Assembly: GCF_000190575.1 (NCBI RefSeq)
Contig: NC_015164.1
Location: forward strand, 3,087,501 to 3,151,500
DNA from: Phocaeicola salanitronis DSM 18170
GTDB taxonomy: Bacteria; Bacteroidota; Bacteroidia; Bacteroidales; Bacteroidaceae
Direction of reading: 5' to 3'
DNA: 64,000 nt
Positions 51,889 through 61,639 of the stretch are shown piece by piece; the first letter of the stretch is position 1; the number at the start of each line of letters is the position of its first letter. Made by a program: the position numbers and the translations under genes. A model generated the notes under the pieces. The model did not search any database. It was not told where the DNA came from and saw only the letters and a list, made by a program, of their open reading frames with translations.

Positions 51889-54800
51889 ATGAAAAAGAAA
51901 AACATGAGTGGCAGATTGCTTCTTTTTTGGGTATTATGTTGCATGATACCGATAGGAGTATTTGCACAAGGCATTACGGTGAAGGGTATCGTAGTGGATT
52001 CGAGTGGAGAACCGATAATCGGTGCTACCGTTTCGGAAAAGAGCAGTAAAACGAATGCGATTATTACTGATTTAGATGGAAGTTTTTCTTTATCTCTTTC
52101 TAAAGCAGGAAAAATTGTTGTTTCTTTTGTTGGAATGCAAACAAAAGAAGTGGATGCAGTGGAGGGACGCACAATGAGAATCATGTTGGAAGATGATTCA
52201 CAAGTGCTGGATGAAGTGGAAGTGGTAGCTGTAGGTTATGGAAACGCGCGTCGACGGGACTTGACAGGCGCGATTTCATCGGTAGGAGAAGGTACCTTGA
52301 AGAATATTCCGGTCACTTCGGCTTCGAGTGCGATTACCGGTCGATTGGCGGGTGTAAGCGTTGTTACCACACAAGGCTCGCCGGATGCATCGGTAAGTAT
52401 CCGTGTACGTGGGGGAGGCTCTATTACGCAGAGCAATGACCCGCTATTTATCGTTGATGGGTTCGAGGTTAGCAATATTGATGATATACCTCCTACTGAT
52501 ATTGAGAGTATTGACGTGTTGAAGGATGCTTCTTCTACCGCAATTTATGGTGCAAAAGGTGCTAATGGTGTCATTTTAGTTACGACAAAGAGCGGACGTT
52601 CGGGAAAGACAGAAGTTTCATTTAATGCATCGGTCGGATTCAATCGCTTCTATAATGAAACGGAAGTGCTGTCTCCTTATGAATATGTATATTTGCAACG
52701 CGAGCTTGACTCTTCGGAAAATGCGGGCTTTTTCAACCGTTTCGGACGTTGGGAAGACATTGATATCTATAAAGCGAAGCAAGGCACTGACTGGCAAGAC
52801 ATGTTGTTTGGCGATACAGGCATTAAGCAGAACTACAACCTGAACATTAACGGAGGCAGTGAAAGTTTGATTTATAGCATCAGCTATACACATGATGATG
52901 AAAGTTATATCATGCAGACTTCCAATTTCAAGCGCGACAACTTGAATGTGAAATTGTCGAAGAAATTGTTTAATGATAAAGTGCGTTTGGATTTTAATGC
53001 CAAGATGACACACCGGGTAATAGATGGTCCGAGTGTGTCAAGCGGCAATAAGTTGCGTGATGCCGTAAAATATCCTCCTGTAAAGACGTTGACCGAATTG
53101 TCGGATGAAGACTTGGCGGGTGATGATGCGTTGGAATTGGAGAATATCAATACCTTGAATGACCCGTGGTTTAATATTACCAATGAGTATAAGAAACAGA
53201 CGAAGTTTAATAATAGTTATAATGTAGCTTTGACATGGGATATTATTAAAGGTTTGTCATGGCGGGCAGAAGGTACGTACGGATATACTTACGACCGTAC
53301 GGACAACATTTGGCTGGCTAATACAAGTACGGCAAACGGACGTGCCGGACAACCGGTGGCACAACGCCAGTATTGGAACGGTAATAATTGGACGTTGCGT
53401 ACGACGTTGAATTATGATGTTAAGTTGGCGGATATACATCGTCTGGACCTAATGGCAGGTATCGAAGCCAAACATTCAGAGCGTGACGAAATGGAAATCA
53501 ATTCTGACTATTTTCCGGGAGATTATACCGTAGAAAATATTCTTTCTATGTGGAATAACGGTACGGCGGAGCCTACTTACACTACGATAGAAGAACCCAG
53601 CCGGAGCCTTTCCTATTTCGGGCGTTTGAATTATGTGTTGAAGGATAGATACTACCTGACTTTTACATTGCGTGCTGATGGTACGAATGTATTTGCGCCC
53701 GGCAATAAGTGGGGTATTTTCCCTGCAGGTTCGGCCGCTTGGCGTATCAGTGACGAAAAGTTTATGGAACCGACAAAAAAGTGGTTGAGTAACCTGAAAT
53801 TGCGTGCCAGCTACGGTAAGTCGGGTAATGCGCGTGTAGGCTCTTATTGGCGACAGACTTATAGCCCGGTGACCAATATCAAAAATCTGTATTATCAGAA
53901 TGGCATAGGGCAGAGCGGCTTGCAGCCTGCTACCCGTTTGCGTAACGAAAACTTGACATGGGAATCTAAGTATTCTACTAATGTCGGTTTGGATATGGGT
54001 TTTTGGAATAACCGTGTCAACTTAACGTTTGATTTCTATAACGATGTGACGAAAGATTTGATTATGGAGGTGCAGCTCCCTTCAAATTCGGGGTATCGCA
54101 CACAATATCAGAATCTGGGACAGACTACCAATAGAGGGGTGGAGTTGACGTTGAATGCGAATTTGATTAACAAGAAGGATTTCTTCCTTGACTTTAATTT
54201 CAACATTTCGTTCAATAAGAATACGGTGGATGCCCTTTATGGTTCTGGAGGCGATACGGAAATGATTATTAATGGCGGTGCTGTGGAAGTCGGAAGTGAT
54301 AACTATCGTATTTTTGTCGGCGAAGAGGTCGGATTGATGTATGGCTATGTATGCGACGGCATGTATTCATTTGATGATTTCACTTTTGATGATGCTTCTA
54401 AGAAGTGGGTGTTGAAAGAAGGCGTTCCTAACGTGACGGAAGAAGTATTGACTAACAGTGGGGATAATTTCGGTCCCGGACATATTAAACTGAAAGATTT
54501 GAACGGTGACGGTAAGATAGATCCGGATAACGACCGGCAGATTATTGGTCATGCGTTGCCTAAGCATACGGGCGGTTTCGGCCTGACGGCAGGCTGGAAA
54601 GGATTCGACTTAACCGCTCTGTTTAACTGGTCATACGGTAATGATGTGTTCAATGCCAGCAAGATTGACTATACATCTTATCAGGGCTCGAAACGTTACC
54701 AAAACATGAGTACGGAAATGAGCCTTGCCAATCGTTTCACAACAATTGACCCGGAAACCGGCCAGAACATTTATTCCGGTGAATTTGCCGATCCGGAACG

Positions 54801-55125
54801 TTTGCAAGCGTTGAATGCGAATGCAACGATGTGGCACCCATTGATGAATAATTCGGTGATGACAGACTGGGCGGTAGAAGACGGTTCGTTTTTGCGGTTG
54901 GGTACGTTGACGTTAGGATACACGTTCCCCAAGCAATGGACTAAGAAGTTTGGGGCGAAAAACTTGCGCCTTTACGTGACCGGGAACAACTTGTTTTGCA
55001 TTACAGGATATAGCGGGCAAGACCCTGAAGTAAACACCAGTTCTAATAATATGGTCTTGGGATACGATTTGTCGGCTTATCCGAAATCACGTTCTTATAT
55101 TGTTGGTTTAAATGTTACATTTTGA
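51889..55125 (+). CDS. SusC/RagA-type TonB-linked outer-membrane glycan transporter
   Basis: 1078 residues. Signal peptide to FAQ near residue 27; CarboxypepD_reg-like domain (GITVKGIVVDSSGEPIIGAT, about 28-112); TonB-box-like segment near LDEVEVVAVGYGNARRRDLTG; plug domain (about 120-230, DPLFIVDGFEVSNID, GANGVILVTTKSG); then the 22-strand barrel ending in VGLNVTF. It imports oligosaccharides with the SusD lipoprotein encoded immediately downstream. It lies between GH95 and SusD and is part of the same transcript. Codon use is more AT-rich than in the flanking housekeeping genes. Confidence 0.95.
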   Translation: MKKKNMSGRLLLFWVLCCMIPIGVFAQGITVKGIVVDSSGEPIIGATVSEKSSKTNAIITDLDGSFSLSLSKAGKIVVSFVGMQTKEVDAVEGRTMRIMLEDDSQVLDEVEVVAVGYGNARRRDLTGAISSVGEGTLKNIPVTSASSAITGRLAGVSVVTTQGSPDASVSIRVRGGGSITQSNDPLFIVDGFEVSNIDDIPPTDIESIDVLKDASSTAIYGAKGANGVILVTTKSGRSGKTEVSFNASVGFNRFYNETEVLSPYEYVYLQRELDSSENAGFFNRFGRWEDIDIYKAKQGTDWQDMLFGDTGIKQNYNLNINGGSESLIYSISYTHDDESYIMQTSNFKRDNLNVKLSKKLFNDKVRLDFNAKMTHRVIDGPSVSSGNKLRDAVKYPPVKTLTELSDEDLAGDDALELENINTLNDPWFNITNEYKKQTKFNNSYNVALTWDIIKGLSWRAEGTYGYTYDRTDNIWLANTSTANGRAGQPVAQRQYWNGNNWTLRTTLNYDVKLADIHRLDLMAGIEAKHSERDEMEINSDYFPGDYTVENILSMWNNGTAEPTYTTIEEPSRSLSYFGRLNYVLKDRYYLTFTLRADGTNVFAPGNKWGIFPAGSAAWRISDEKFMEPTKKWLSNLKLRASYGKSGNARVGSYWRQTYSPVTNIKNLYYQNGIGQSGLQPATRLRNENLTWESKYSTNVGLDMGFWNNRVNLTFDFYNDVTKDLIMEVQLPSNSGYRTQYQNLGQTTNRGVELTLNANLINKKDFFLDFNFNISFNKNTVDALYGSGGDTEMIINGGAVEVGSDNYRIFVGEEVGLMYGYVCDGMYSFDDFTFDDASKKWVLKEGVPNVTEEVLTNSGDNFGPGHIKLKDLNGDGKIDPDNDRQIIGHALPKHTGGFGLTAGWKGFDLTALFNWSYGNDVFNASKIDYTSYQGSKRYQNMSTEMSLANRFTTIDPETGQNIYSGEFADPERLQALNANATMWHPLMNNSVMTDWAVEDGSFLRLGTLTLGYTFPKQWTKKFGAKNLRLYVTGNNLFCITGYSGQDPEVNTSSNNMVLGYDLSAYPKSRSYIVGLNVTF

Positions 55126-55139
55126 ATAATAGAACACGT

Positions 55140-57224
55140 ATGAAAGTATATAGATATTTAGCTGTTTTGCTTGCAGGATGTTTGATGTTGGGGTCTTGCA
55201 GCGATTTTTTAGATACGGAGTCCCCGTCCGAGCAGACATCACAAGTCATTTATGAGAATGAGGGATTGGCGCGTTCCGCCCTTATGGGAGTTTATTCTAT
55301 TATGACCGGTACCTACGTTTATGGACAGAAGATGTCGGTCAATTGGCAGGGGGTGTCGGATATTGAGTTGGCAAGCGGTTATCAGGATGATCCGTCTACT
55401 TCCGGTGCGGATAATGGCATCGCCAATTATTTTTGTAATTGGTACTTGGAGAATACGAAATGGGAAGATATTTTTAAAATGGCGGAACTGGCGAGTACGG
55501 CGGTGGAAGGCATTCGGAATTCTTCTATGCTGGAAGGTTCTTCTACCTTGCGAGGTTATTTAGGCGAAGCGTTGGTGTTGCGTTCGTTGGCCTACTTCGA
55601 ATTAGTTCGCCGTTACGGTGACATTCCTTATAAGGAAGGTACTTCAAATTCAGACCTTTCTAATGTATATATGGGCAAGATAGACCGCGACAGTATCTAT
55701 AGCGGTATCATTCGTGATATGGAGGAAGCGATTGATTATTTGCCTTGGATGGGAGCTTCCGATTATAATGCGGAACGTGTGACGAAAGGTTTTGCTAAAG
55801 GGCTCTTGGCACGTATCGCTTTGTTTGCCGGAGGATGGTCGGTGCGCGACGGCAATCAGTTCCCTGATAATGGGAAGGTAGAACACTATCCTAATACGGA
55901 AGGAAATCCGGGAATGGCGGAAGTGAATGGCTATTATATCGGCCGTCCGCTCAATTGGCGTGATTATTATAAAATTGCGGCGCAACAATGTGCCGAGTTG
56001 ATTGGTGATCCGGAGAATCCCCATCAGTTAGATCCTGACTATGGCGATATTTGGAAGACTGTTTGTGCAGACCAATATAATAAGTATAACGAAAATATGT
56101 TTGAAGTGGCTAATGGCGTTGGGTATAGTGGTGATATCGGTACATTGATGGGGCGCCAGATGGATGGAAATTTAGGGTACGGGCAGCGTGGCTTCGGCGG
56201 TACATACGTCAGCACGAACGCTTACTACTTCTATTCGTTCACTCCTACGGACCAACGCCGTGACTATGCTTGCTATTGGCCTACTTATAAAGCCGATTCC
56301 GACTGGGGAGACAAAGCCAACCGCGAAGTGATGAATAATGATATTATGAATGTACGTCTGGGCAAATGGAGTTTTTGGTGGACATCGGATACATACCGAT
56401 CGATTGCGGCTACGGCTACAGCCCGTACTCCGACCGGCATCAACTGGATTCTGATGCGTTATCCGGATGTCTTGCTGATGTTTGCCGAGGCGCGGTATGC
56501 GCTCGACGGCAATGCCAATCAGATTGATCCGGTGGCGGGCATCAGCCCTCGCCAGGCTTTGGAGCAAGTGCGCGAACGTGCTTTCGGGGCAGGATCTCCG
56601 GAAATCGCCAACTATGACTCCGATTTCTTTGAAGCTATCGTAAACGAACGTGCTTGGGAGTTCGGTGGGGAAAGTATCCGTAAGCTTGACTTGGTGCGTT
56701 GGGGATTGTTGGATAGCAAAATCGAAGAGATGAAGCAAGCGATGCTGTACATGATGGACGGGACGAAGGAAGTGAGGATTTTCGATAAGGTTTACCAGCC
56801 GAGCAGTTTCCCGACCAAGTTGTATTATGCATACGATGGCAATAAGGAATTTATCGATTGGTCTACGGTGAACTTTTATTCGCAACGTAATGCGAATCCC
56901 GACCCTAATGTGTATCGTGAAATCAATTGGTTCCCCAATAATTATTGGGATAATGATCCGGAGAATCCGCAGACAGCCGATGACGCTGAAACGCTGATTA
57001 AGAATTCGGGAAAGGTTTTGGCCTGTGCTTCCGGCTTGCGCGCTTCGTATGATTATAGCAATCTGATCAGCGCTTTGCGATGGGGAAATGAGATTCAAAC
57101 TTGGATAAACCAGAATATCCATCAGTTAGGTAATAATGAGTGTAATTATCGGCATCTTTACCCGATTTATTACGAAGATGTCTATAAGTCTGATGGTTAC
57201 TTGTCTAATTCTTATGGGTATTGA
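55140..57224 (+). CDS. SusD/RagB-type glycan-binding lipoprotein
   Basis: 694 residues from the ATG at 55140 (MKVYRYLAVLLAGCLMLGSC); an in-frame TTG upstream overlapping susC is less likely. Lipobox LMLGSC (Cys near 20), then SDFLDTESPSEQTSQVIYEN, TPR-like helices (GYLGEALVLRSLAYFELVRRYGDIPY, KGFAKGLLARIALFAGGW), and RYPDVLLMFAEARYALDGNA with FEAIVNERAWEFGGESIRKLDLVRWGLL near the C-terminal third, all hallmarks of RagB/SusD. It forms the lid over the SusC barrel and captures oligosaccharides. The length is above the family mean of about 550, because of loops at about 560-640. Confidence 0.94.
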   Translation: MKVYRYLAVLLAGCLMLGSCSDFLDTESPSEQTSQVIYENEGLARSALMGVYSIMTGTYVYGQKMSVNWQGVSDIELASGYQDDPSTSGADNGIANYFCNWYLENTKWEDIFKMAELASTAVEGIRNSSMLEGSSTLRGYLGEALVLRSLAYFELVRRYGDIPYKEGTSNSDLSNVYMGKIDRDSIYSGIIRDMEEAIDYLPWMGASDYNAERVTKGFAKGLLARIALFAGGWSVRDGNQFPDNGKVEHYPNTEGNPGMAEVNGYYIGRPLNWRDYYKIAAQQCAELIGDPENPHQLDPDYGDIWKTVCADQYNKYNENMFEVANGVGYSGDIGTLMGRQMDGNLGYGQRGFGGTYVSTNAYYFYSFTPTDQRRDYACYWPTYKADSDWGDKANREVMNNDIMNVRLGKWSFWWTSDTYRSIAATATARTPTGINWILMRYPDVLLMFAEARYALDGNANQIDPVAGISPRQALEQVRERAFGAGSPEIANYDSDFFEAIVNERAWEFGGESIRKLDLVRWGLLDSKIEEMKQAMLYMMDGTKEVRIFDKVYQPSSFPTKLYYAYDGNKEFIDWSTVNFYSQRNANPDPNVYREINWFPNNYWDNDPENPQTADDAETLIKNSGKVLACASGLRASYDYSNLISALRWGNEIQTWINQNIHQLGNNECNYRHLYPIYYEDVYKSDGYLSNSYGY

Positions 57225-57244
57225 TAATCGAAAAAACGAGTTGT

Positions 57245-58876
57245 ATGAAAAAAACTGGATTATATTTATTGGCAGGGCTATTCATTGGGGGAATGGCCGC
57301 TTGTGAAGATGCCAACGACTGGGGATACGATGCGGCCCACGACCGCCCGTTCCGTCCTACGCAGTTCGAAACGGTAGAAGAGCTTCCTACTTCGGTGCAA
57401 GTCAGTTTCAAAGGCGTGCAAGACGCGACGAAGTATGTGTTCGAGTTTAGCAAGGGCGATAGCCTGTTGTTCAATAACATTGTGCGCACAGATGAAGTGC
57501 TGGCGGATACGTTGACTCCTTTTAGCGAATCGCCGTTGGTGGTTTCTACAGAATACCGTGTTTGGTTTCAGGATTTGGACGGGACGTCCCGCTACTCGAT
57601 TCGGATGAAAGGAGTTGATGAAAGGACAGGCCGTGAATCGGGCTACATCGCCCTTTGTTTTGATACGCCGAACGAGCAAATCTTTACCAATGTGATTCCG
57701 GGCACTAATTCTGCGGTACTGAATTGGGATGCCACAAAAGAAGCTACTACCATTAAGTACGGCGAAGAAGTGGAAACGCAGCCTGAAACGGAAACCACTC
57801 CGGCGGTTCTGGATACCATTTGGGCGGAGCCGGTTGCATTGACATCCGATATGCAAGGGCAGCTTACATTGGAAGGGCTGAAGAGCGGAACGAATTATAT
57901 TGCCCAGATTTGGAACAATGCGGCAGATGAGGTGCTGCGGGGTACATACGATTTCCGTACGTTAGGTTCGGCTACGGCGGCGCCGATTGAAGTAAAGGCC
58001 GGGGATGACATCAATGCCTTGCTGGCCGGGCAGACGGGTGATGTGACGCTATCGTTCAGTGGCGATGCGGCCTATACAGCCGGAGAACTGATTGTGCCGG
58101 AAGGCATTGCCAACCTATATATTGCCGGCAATATGGTGAACGGGCAGATGCCGAAACTGACGATGGGTAAGTTTACGTTCCAAGCTCCGTTGAATAATGT
58201 CTATGTGCAATACGTGGATATTGTCAGCGATGGAAGTGCGCAGTTCTTGGTCGAAATCGGTGATGCGAACTTCTTCAAGAACATTACGTTCGAAGGATGC
58301 AACATCAGTGATGTGCCTCGCAGCATTGTCCGCCTGAATTCCGGCGATGCAGAAGTGGAAGGCATTACCATCAGCGGTTGCTTGATTCATAATGTGGCAT
58401 TGAGCGGTTACGGATTATTGAATATCGGTAAGGCTAAATCGCTCCAGTCGGTTGTCATCCGTAATAATACCCTTTGGAATATAACGGACCAAATTATCGA
58501 CTTGCGTGTGGAAGTAGAAGAATTCGAATACACCCAGAACACGTTCTATAACGATGCGAATACGGGAATTCCTAAGTTTTTCCGTCTTGACAAGCAGCCG
58601 AAGTCAATTACGGTAACCAGCTCCATTTTCTCGGGCCCGAATGGCGGAAGCAAGACGAACGCAGGAAATAGCGATTACAATTGGCTGAGTTATGCCGGTT
58701 GTTACCGCACCTCCGATTTGCAGATTGATAGTCGTGAATTTACCGATGCGCGCGTGTTGAGCTATACGGCAGCCGAATTGTTTGCAGATCCGGACAACGG
58801 TGATTTCCATTTCAATCCGGATTTGCATTTTGAGGGAGACGGCGAGGCCGGTGATTCGCGCTGGTGGACAAAATAA
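57245..58876 (+). CDS. DUF5123/DUF4957 surface lipoprotein with beta-helix
   Basis: 543 residues from the ATG at 57245 (MKKTGLYLLAGLFIGGMAAC). Lipobox GGMAAC (Cys near 20). Residues about 35-245 are two fibronectin-III-like domains (LPTSVQVSFKGVQDATKYVF; NSAVLNWDATKEATTIKYGE). The rest (about 255-480) is a right-handed beta-helix like that of pectin-active proteins (NVYVQYVDIVSDGSAQFLVE, NFFKNITFEGCNISDVPRSIV, ITISGCLIHNVALSGYGLLN), followed by a C-terminal DUF5123 part. These proteins follow susD in homogalacturonan loci and may bind or cleave pectin. It is the last gene before a strong bidirectional terminator. No lyase residues are proven. Confidence 0.87.
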   Translation: MKKTGLYLLAGLFIGGMAACEDANDWGYDAAHDRPFRPTQFETVEELPTSVQVSFKGVQDATKYVFEFSKGDSLLFNNIVRTDEVLADTLTPFSESPLVVSTEYRVWFQDLDGTSRYSIRMKGVDERTGRESGYIALCFDTPNEQIFTNVIPGTNSAVLNWDATKEATTIKYGEEVETQPETETTPAVLDTIWAEPVALTSDMQGQLTLEGLKSGTNYIAQIWNNAADEVLRGTYDFRTLGSATAAPIEVKAGDDINALLAGQTGDVTLSFSGDAAYTAGELIVPEGIANLYIAGNMVNGQMPKLTMGKFTFQAPLNNVYVQYVDIVSDGSAQFLVEIGDANFFKNITFEGCNISDVPRSIVRLNSGDAEVEGITISGCLIHNVALSGYGLLNIGKAKSLQSVVIRNNTLWNITDQIIDLRVEVEEFEYTQNTFYNDANTGIPKFFRLDKQPKSITVTSSIFSGPNGGSKTNAGNSDYNWLSYAGCYRTSDLQIDSREFTDARVLSYTAAELFADPDNGDFHFNPDLHFEGDGEAGDSRWWTK

Positions 58877-58914
58877 GATGCTAAATTGTTAAGTTAAATT
58901 AAGAGAGTCTTTCA

Positions 58915-58953
58915 AGCCCCCTCAGCTCCCCCTTGGGGGAAGTTGAGGGGGCT
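58915..58953. terminator. Bidirectional terminator between the pectin locus and the PAP2 operon
   Basis: AGCCCCCTCAGCTCCCCC pairs with GGGGGAAGTTGAGGGGGCT, followed by TTTCTT on the plus strand and preceded by GAAAG on the other. It ends both the plus-strand DUF5123 transcript and the minus-strand operon (stop at 58957). Confidence 0.85.
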
Positions 58954-58956
58954 TTC

Positions 58957-59517
58957 TTAAAACCTCATCGAAGTATAAATCCCGACACATCCGTCGCCTG
59001 CTACGGGATTGATTGTCAGCTGATGCTTTTGGGCAAACGGGCGGGTGAAGATGTACGAGCATCCGGCGCCGATGGCTGCTCCGGCAAGTACGTCCCATCC
59101 GTCATGCTTTTTGCCGTATATCCGGCTCCAGCCCACGTAGGTGGACAGCACGTATGCCGGAAGCCCCCATTTCCAGCCGTACCGCCTTTGGATGAATGCC
59201 GCCGCGGCAAACGATGTGGCGGTATGCATCGAGGGGAACGAATGGCGGTCGCTGTGGTCGGGGCGGTCTTTCCTGATGCTGTACTTCAGGGCATACGTGA
59301 CGCCTGCCGTGGCAAGGGCGGAGAATGCCCCTTGTTTCAACCCTTCCCAGTCTTTTTGAATCAATACGGCGGTCAGTCCTGCCACGGGAAGCAATACCGC
59401 TCCCACATCGCCCGACGTGCGCACCGCCTTGCGCGAACCGCTGACCTCGATTTGCTGGGCGGAAAGCGGAAGCGTAAGGAGGAGCAGGATGTACAGTGTA
59501 AATGCTTTCAGCTTCAT
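58957..59517 (-). CDS. PAP2 superfamily membrane phosphatase
   Basis: 186 residues, signal-like N-terminus and about four helices. All three PAP2 signatures are present: KYSIRKDRP (78-86), FPSMHT (94-99) and SRIYGKKHDGWD (131-142, with catalytic His138 and Asp142). It removes phosphate from lipid phosphates such as undecaprenyl pyrophosphate or lipid A precursors on the periplasmic side. It begins 4 bp after the dgkA stop, so kinase and phosphatase are expressed together, fitting lipid-carrier recycling. Residues of the active site are intact; the exact substrate is inferred. Confidence 0.9.
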   Translation of the reverse strand: MKLKAFTLYILLLLTLPLSAQQIEVSGSRKAVRTSGDVGAVLLPVAGLTAVLIQKDWEGLKQGAFSALATAGVTYALKYSIRKDRPDHSDRHSFPSMHTATSFAAAAFIQRRYGWKWGLPAYVLSTYVGWSRIYGKKHDGWDVLAGAAIGAGCSYIFTRPFAQKHQLTINPVAGDGCVGIYTSMRF

Positions 59518-59521
59518 CTGT

Positions 59522-59890
59522 TCAGTATAGTTTGGGGATAAATATCAAAAGCCCGATTGCCGCGGAAGCGATGGCGAGAATCAATACGGCTCCGGCGGCT
59601 AAGTCTTTGGTCCGCCTGATGGCTTCATCGTATGCTGGAGATACCCTGTCGGCAAGCGCCTCGATGGAGGAATTGAGGGCTTCGGCGGCAAATACCATGC
59701 CGATGCACAGGACGATGGCGACCCATTCGATGCGCGATAATCCGGCAAGAAAGCCTGCCGCCAGCACGCATGCGGTGATGGCGCAATGTATCCACGCATT
59801 ATGTTCGTAGCGGACGAGCAGGTATATCCCGCGGAATGCATAGCGGAAACTCTTCATCCGCTTGCGGAAGGTAAAGCCGTCGTTTTTCAT
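59522..59890 (-). CDS. dgkA: Diacylglycerol kinase family (DgkA / undecaprenol kinase)
   Basis: 122 residues from the ATG at 59890 (MKNDGFTFRKRMKSFRYAFR). Three membrane helices and the family signature EALNSSIEALADRVS, with Glu70, Asn73 and Glu77 as the Mg-ATP site. In Gram-negatives this trimeric enzyme phosphorylates diacylglycerol; the RIEWVAIVLCIGMVFAAE form is also seen in undecaprenol kinases. The ATG overlaps the xth stop by 4 bp (ATGA), so translation is coupled. A longer open frame upstream only shadows xth and is rejected. PAP2 phosphatase follows 4 bp later. Confidence 0.92.
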   Translation of the reverse strand: MKNDGFTFRKRMKSFRYAFRGIYLLVRYEHNAWIHCAITACVLAAGFLAGLSRIEWVAIVLCIGMVFAAEALNSSIEALADRVSPAYDEAIRRTKDLAAGAVLILAIASAAIGLLIFIPKLY

Positions 59891-60642
59891 ATCCTTACGC
59901 ACACCTCTACCGGGCAATGGTCGGAACCGAATATTTCGGTATGGATGGCTGCGCTCTCCAGCTTGCCGGCGAGCCGTGCCGAGGCGAGGAAGTAATCGAT
60001 GCGCCACCCCGCGTTCTTCTCGCGTGCCCGGAAGCGGTACGACCACCACGAGTAAATGCCTTCCTGTTCGGGATAGAAATAGCGGAACGTATCGATGAAT
60101 CCCGCGTCCAGCAGGGTCTGGAACTTCTCGCGTTCCTGGTCGGTGAAGCCTGCGTTCATGCGGTTGGTCTTCGGATTCTTCAGGTCTATCTCCTTGTGCG
60201 CCACGTTCAGGTCGCCGCATACCAGCACGGGCTTCTTTGCGTCAAGTTCCAAGAGGTACCGGCGGAAGGCATCCTCCCACGTCATCCGGTAGTCCAGGCG
60301 CTTCAGTCCGTCCTGCGAGTTGGGGGTATAGACCGTTACTAAATAGAAGTTCTCCATTTCCAAGGTGATGACACGTCCTTCACGGTCGTGCTCGTCGATG
60401 CCCATGCCGTAGCTTACGTTCAGGGGCTGGTGGCGGGTAAAGATGGCGGTGCCCGAATAGCCTTTCTTCTCGGCATAGTTCCAATACGAGGTATAGCCGT
60501 CGAAAGCCAGGTCGAGCTGCCCTGCCTGCATTTTGGTCTCCTGCAGGCAGAAGAAATCGGCATTTAGCCGGGTGAATGCGTCGCGGAAGCCTTTGTCGCA
60601 GCACGCCCGCAGTCCGTTTACGTTCCAAGAGATGAGTTTCAT
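59887..60642 (-). CDS. xth: Exodeoxyribonuclease III / AP endonuclease
   Basis: 251 residues, complete. Exonuclease-endonuclease-phosphatase fold: MKLISWNVNGLRACCDKGF at the start, FCLQETKMQAGQLDL (catalytic Glu near 36), YTPNSQDGLKRLDYRMTWE, CGDLNVAHKEIDLKNPKTN (Asp/Asn near 145-147) and GSDHCPVEVCV at the end (Asp/His near 244-245). It removes 3' blocks and cuts at abasic sites in base excision repair. It lies 7 bp after the outer-membrane barrel gene and overlaps dgkA by 4 bp. Confidence 0.95.
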   Translation of the reverse strand: MKLISWNVNGLRACCDKGFRDAFTRLNADFFCLQETKMQAGQLDLAFDGYTSYWNYAEKKGYSGTAIFTRHQPLNVSYGMGIDEHDREGRVITLEMENFYLVTVYTPNSQDGLKRLDYRMTWEDAFRRYLLELDAKKPVLVCGDLNVAHKEIDLKNPKTNRMNAGFTDQEREKFQTLLDAGFIDTFRYFYPEQEGIYSWWSYRFRAREKNAGWRIDYFLASARLAGKLESAAIHTEIFGSDHCPVEVCVRI

Positions 60643-60649
60643 ACGCTTT

Positions 60650-61342
60650 TTATTTCTTTAAGTCAAACAGATAAGTCAGCCGGGCACCGATGTACGAATG
60701 TCCCGAACGCCCGAACGGGTCTTTCTTCGAATTGTTGTAGAAGTCGCTCAAGCCGTAATAATACCGGGCTTCGAGTATGAAGTTTCCGATGCCGGTACGC
60801 ACTTCCATGCCTCCGCCTCCTATGATGCCGTAATCGAATTTCCGGTCTGCCATTTTGCCGTACTGTTCGTTGGGAGTGCGTCCCGAGGGGTCCCACGAGG
60901 CGCTCATCGTTTCTTTTTCCGATATCAGGTATCCGATTTGCGGGCCCAGGTTGAGCACGAAACGCACGCCGTTCCCCTTGTCTTTCCCGAAAGCCAGGTG
61001 GGCAAGCAGGGGGATTTCGATGTAGCTCATCGTGCGGTGGTAGGTGTCTCCCGTCCCGTCGTCGATGTTTTCTTTCCAGCCTCTTTGCGAGAAGTTTATC
61101 TCGCCTTGGATGCCGCATAGCATTTTGAAATATTTTTCGCCGATGTAGCGTATCGTGACACCGAATTCCGGACCGATGAGCTTGCTTTCCTTGATGCTCG
61201 GGCTAAAGCTGACCGAGCTGATGTTGACGCCGCCGTTTACGCCTATGGAGAGGTTGCTCCGCTGGTCTTGCAGTTGCGCCTGGGCGGGAGATGCCCCCAG
61301 CAGGCATAGTCCGGTAATGATAAGTATGTAAAGTCTTTTCAT
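60650..61342 (-). CDS. PorT-family outer-membrane beta-barrel protein
   Basis: About 230 residues; the start MKRLYILIITGLCLLGASPA gives a signal peptide ending at AQA. The mature part has alternating strand patterns: LSIGVNGGVNISSVSFSPSI, EFGVTIRYIGEKYFKMLCGI, IPLLAHLAFGKDKGNGVRFVLN, and ends RLTYLFDLKK. This fits the PorT/OmpW-like outer membrane barrel proteins of Bacteroidales (opacity-type, about eight strands). It is the first gene of the xth/dgkA/PAP2 operon. No enzymatic role is suggested. Confidence 0.85.
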   Translation of the reverse strand: MKRLYILIITGLCLLGASPAQAQLQDQRSNLSIGVNGGVNISSVSFSPSIKESKLIGPEFGVTIRYIGEKYFKMLCGIQGEINFSQRGWKENIDDGTGDTYHRTMSYIEIPLLAHLAFGKDKGNGVRFVLNLGPQIGYLISEKETMSASWDPSGRTPNEQYGKMADRKFDYGIIGGGGMEVRTGIGNFILEARYYYGLSDFYNNSKKDPFGRSGHSYIGARLTYLFDLKK

Positions 61343-61385
61343 CATAAGTAGATGTTGAGAATTAGTTTATATAATGTGTCAGCTC

Positions 61386-61619
61386 AGAAACGCAGATTAA
61401 CGCAGATTTTCGCGAATTATTATTCTATAGTAAAACAAAATTGGTTTGCGAAAAATTCTTGATGCATTGTCATCCTGAACGGACGTGAAGGATCTCGTGT
61501 ACATCCACGTGGGTGCATCCGAGATGCTTCACTTCGTTCAGCATGACAAATGATTTTTCGCAATTCATTTCTGATTGACTATAATTATCTTGTTCTTAAT
61601 CTGTGTTTCTGATAATATC
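61386..61619. repeat. Nested palindrome of the AAACGCAGATTAACGC / GTCATCCTGAACG family
   Basis: GAAACGCAGATTAACGCAGA at the left, a diverged TTAATCTGTGTTTCTGA at the right, and the inner hairpin GTCATCCTGAACGGACGTGA...CTTCACTTCGTTCAGCATGAC (about 61471-61550). It includes TAAAACAAAATTGGTTTGCG (about 61429), repeated at about 63567. It fills the gap between the barrel and LysM genes; no gene is visible there. Confidence 0.85.
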
Positions 61620-61639
61620 ATTTCATTTTGCATACTTAC

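Noticed and set aside
59891..60220. N-terminal extension of the diacylglycerol kinase
   Set aside because: It is an out-of-frame shadow of xth with Arg/Gly/Pro composition; the ATG at 59890 overlaps the xth stop as ATGA.
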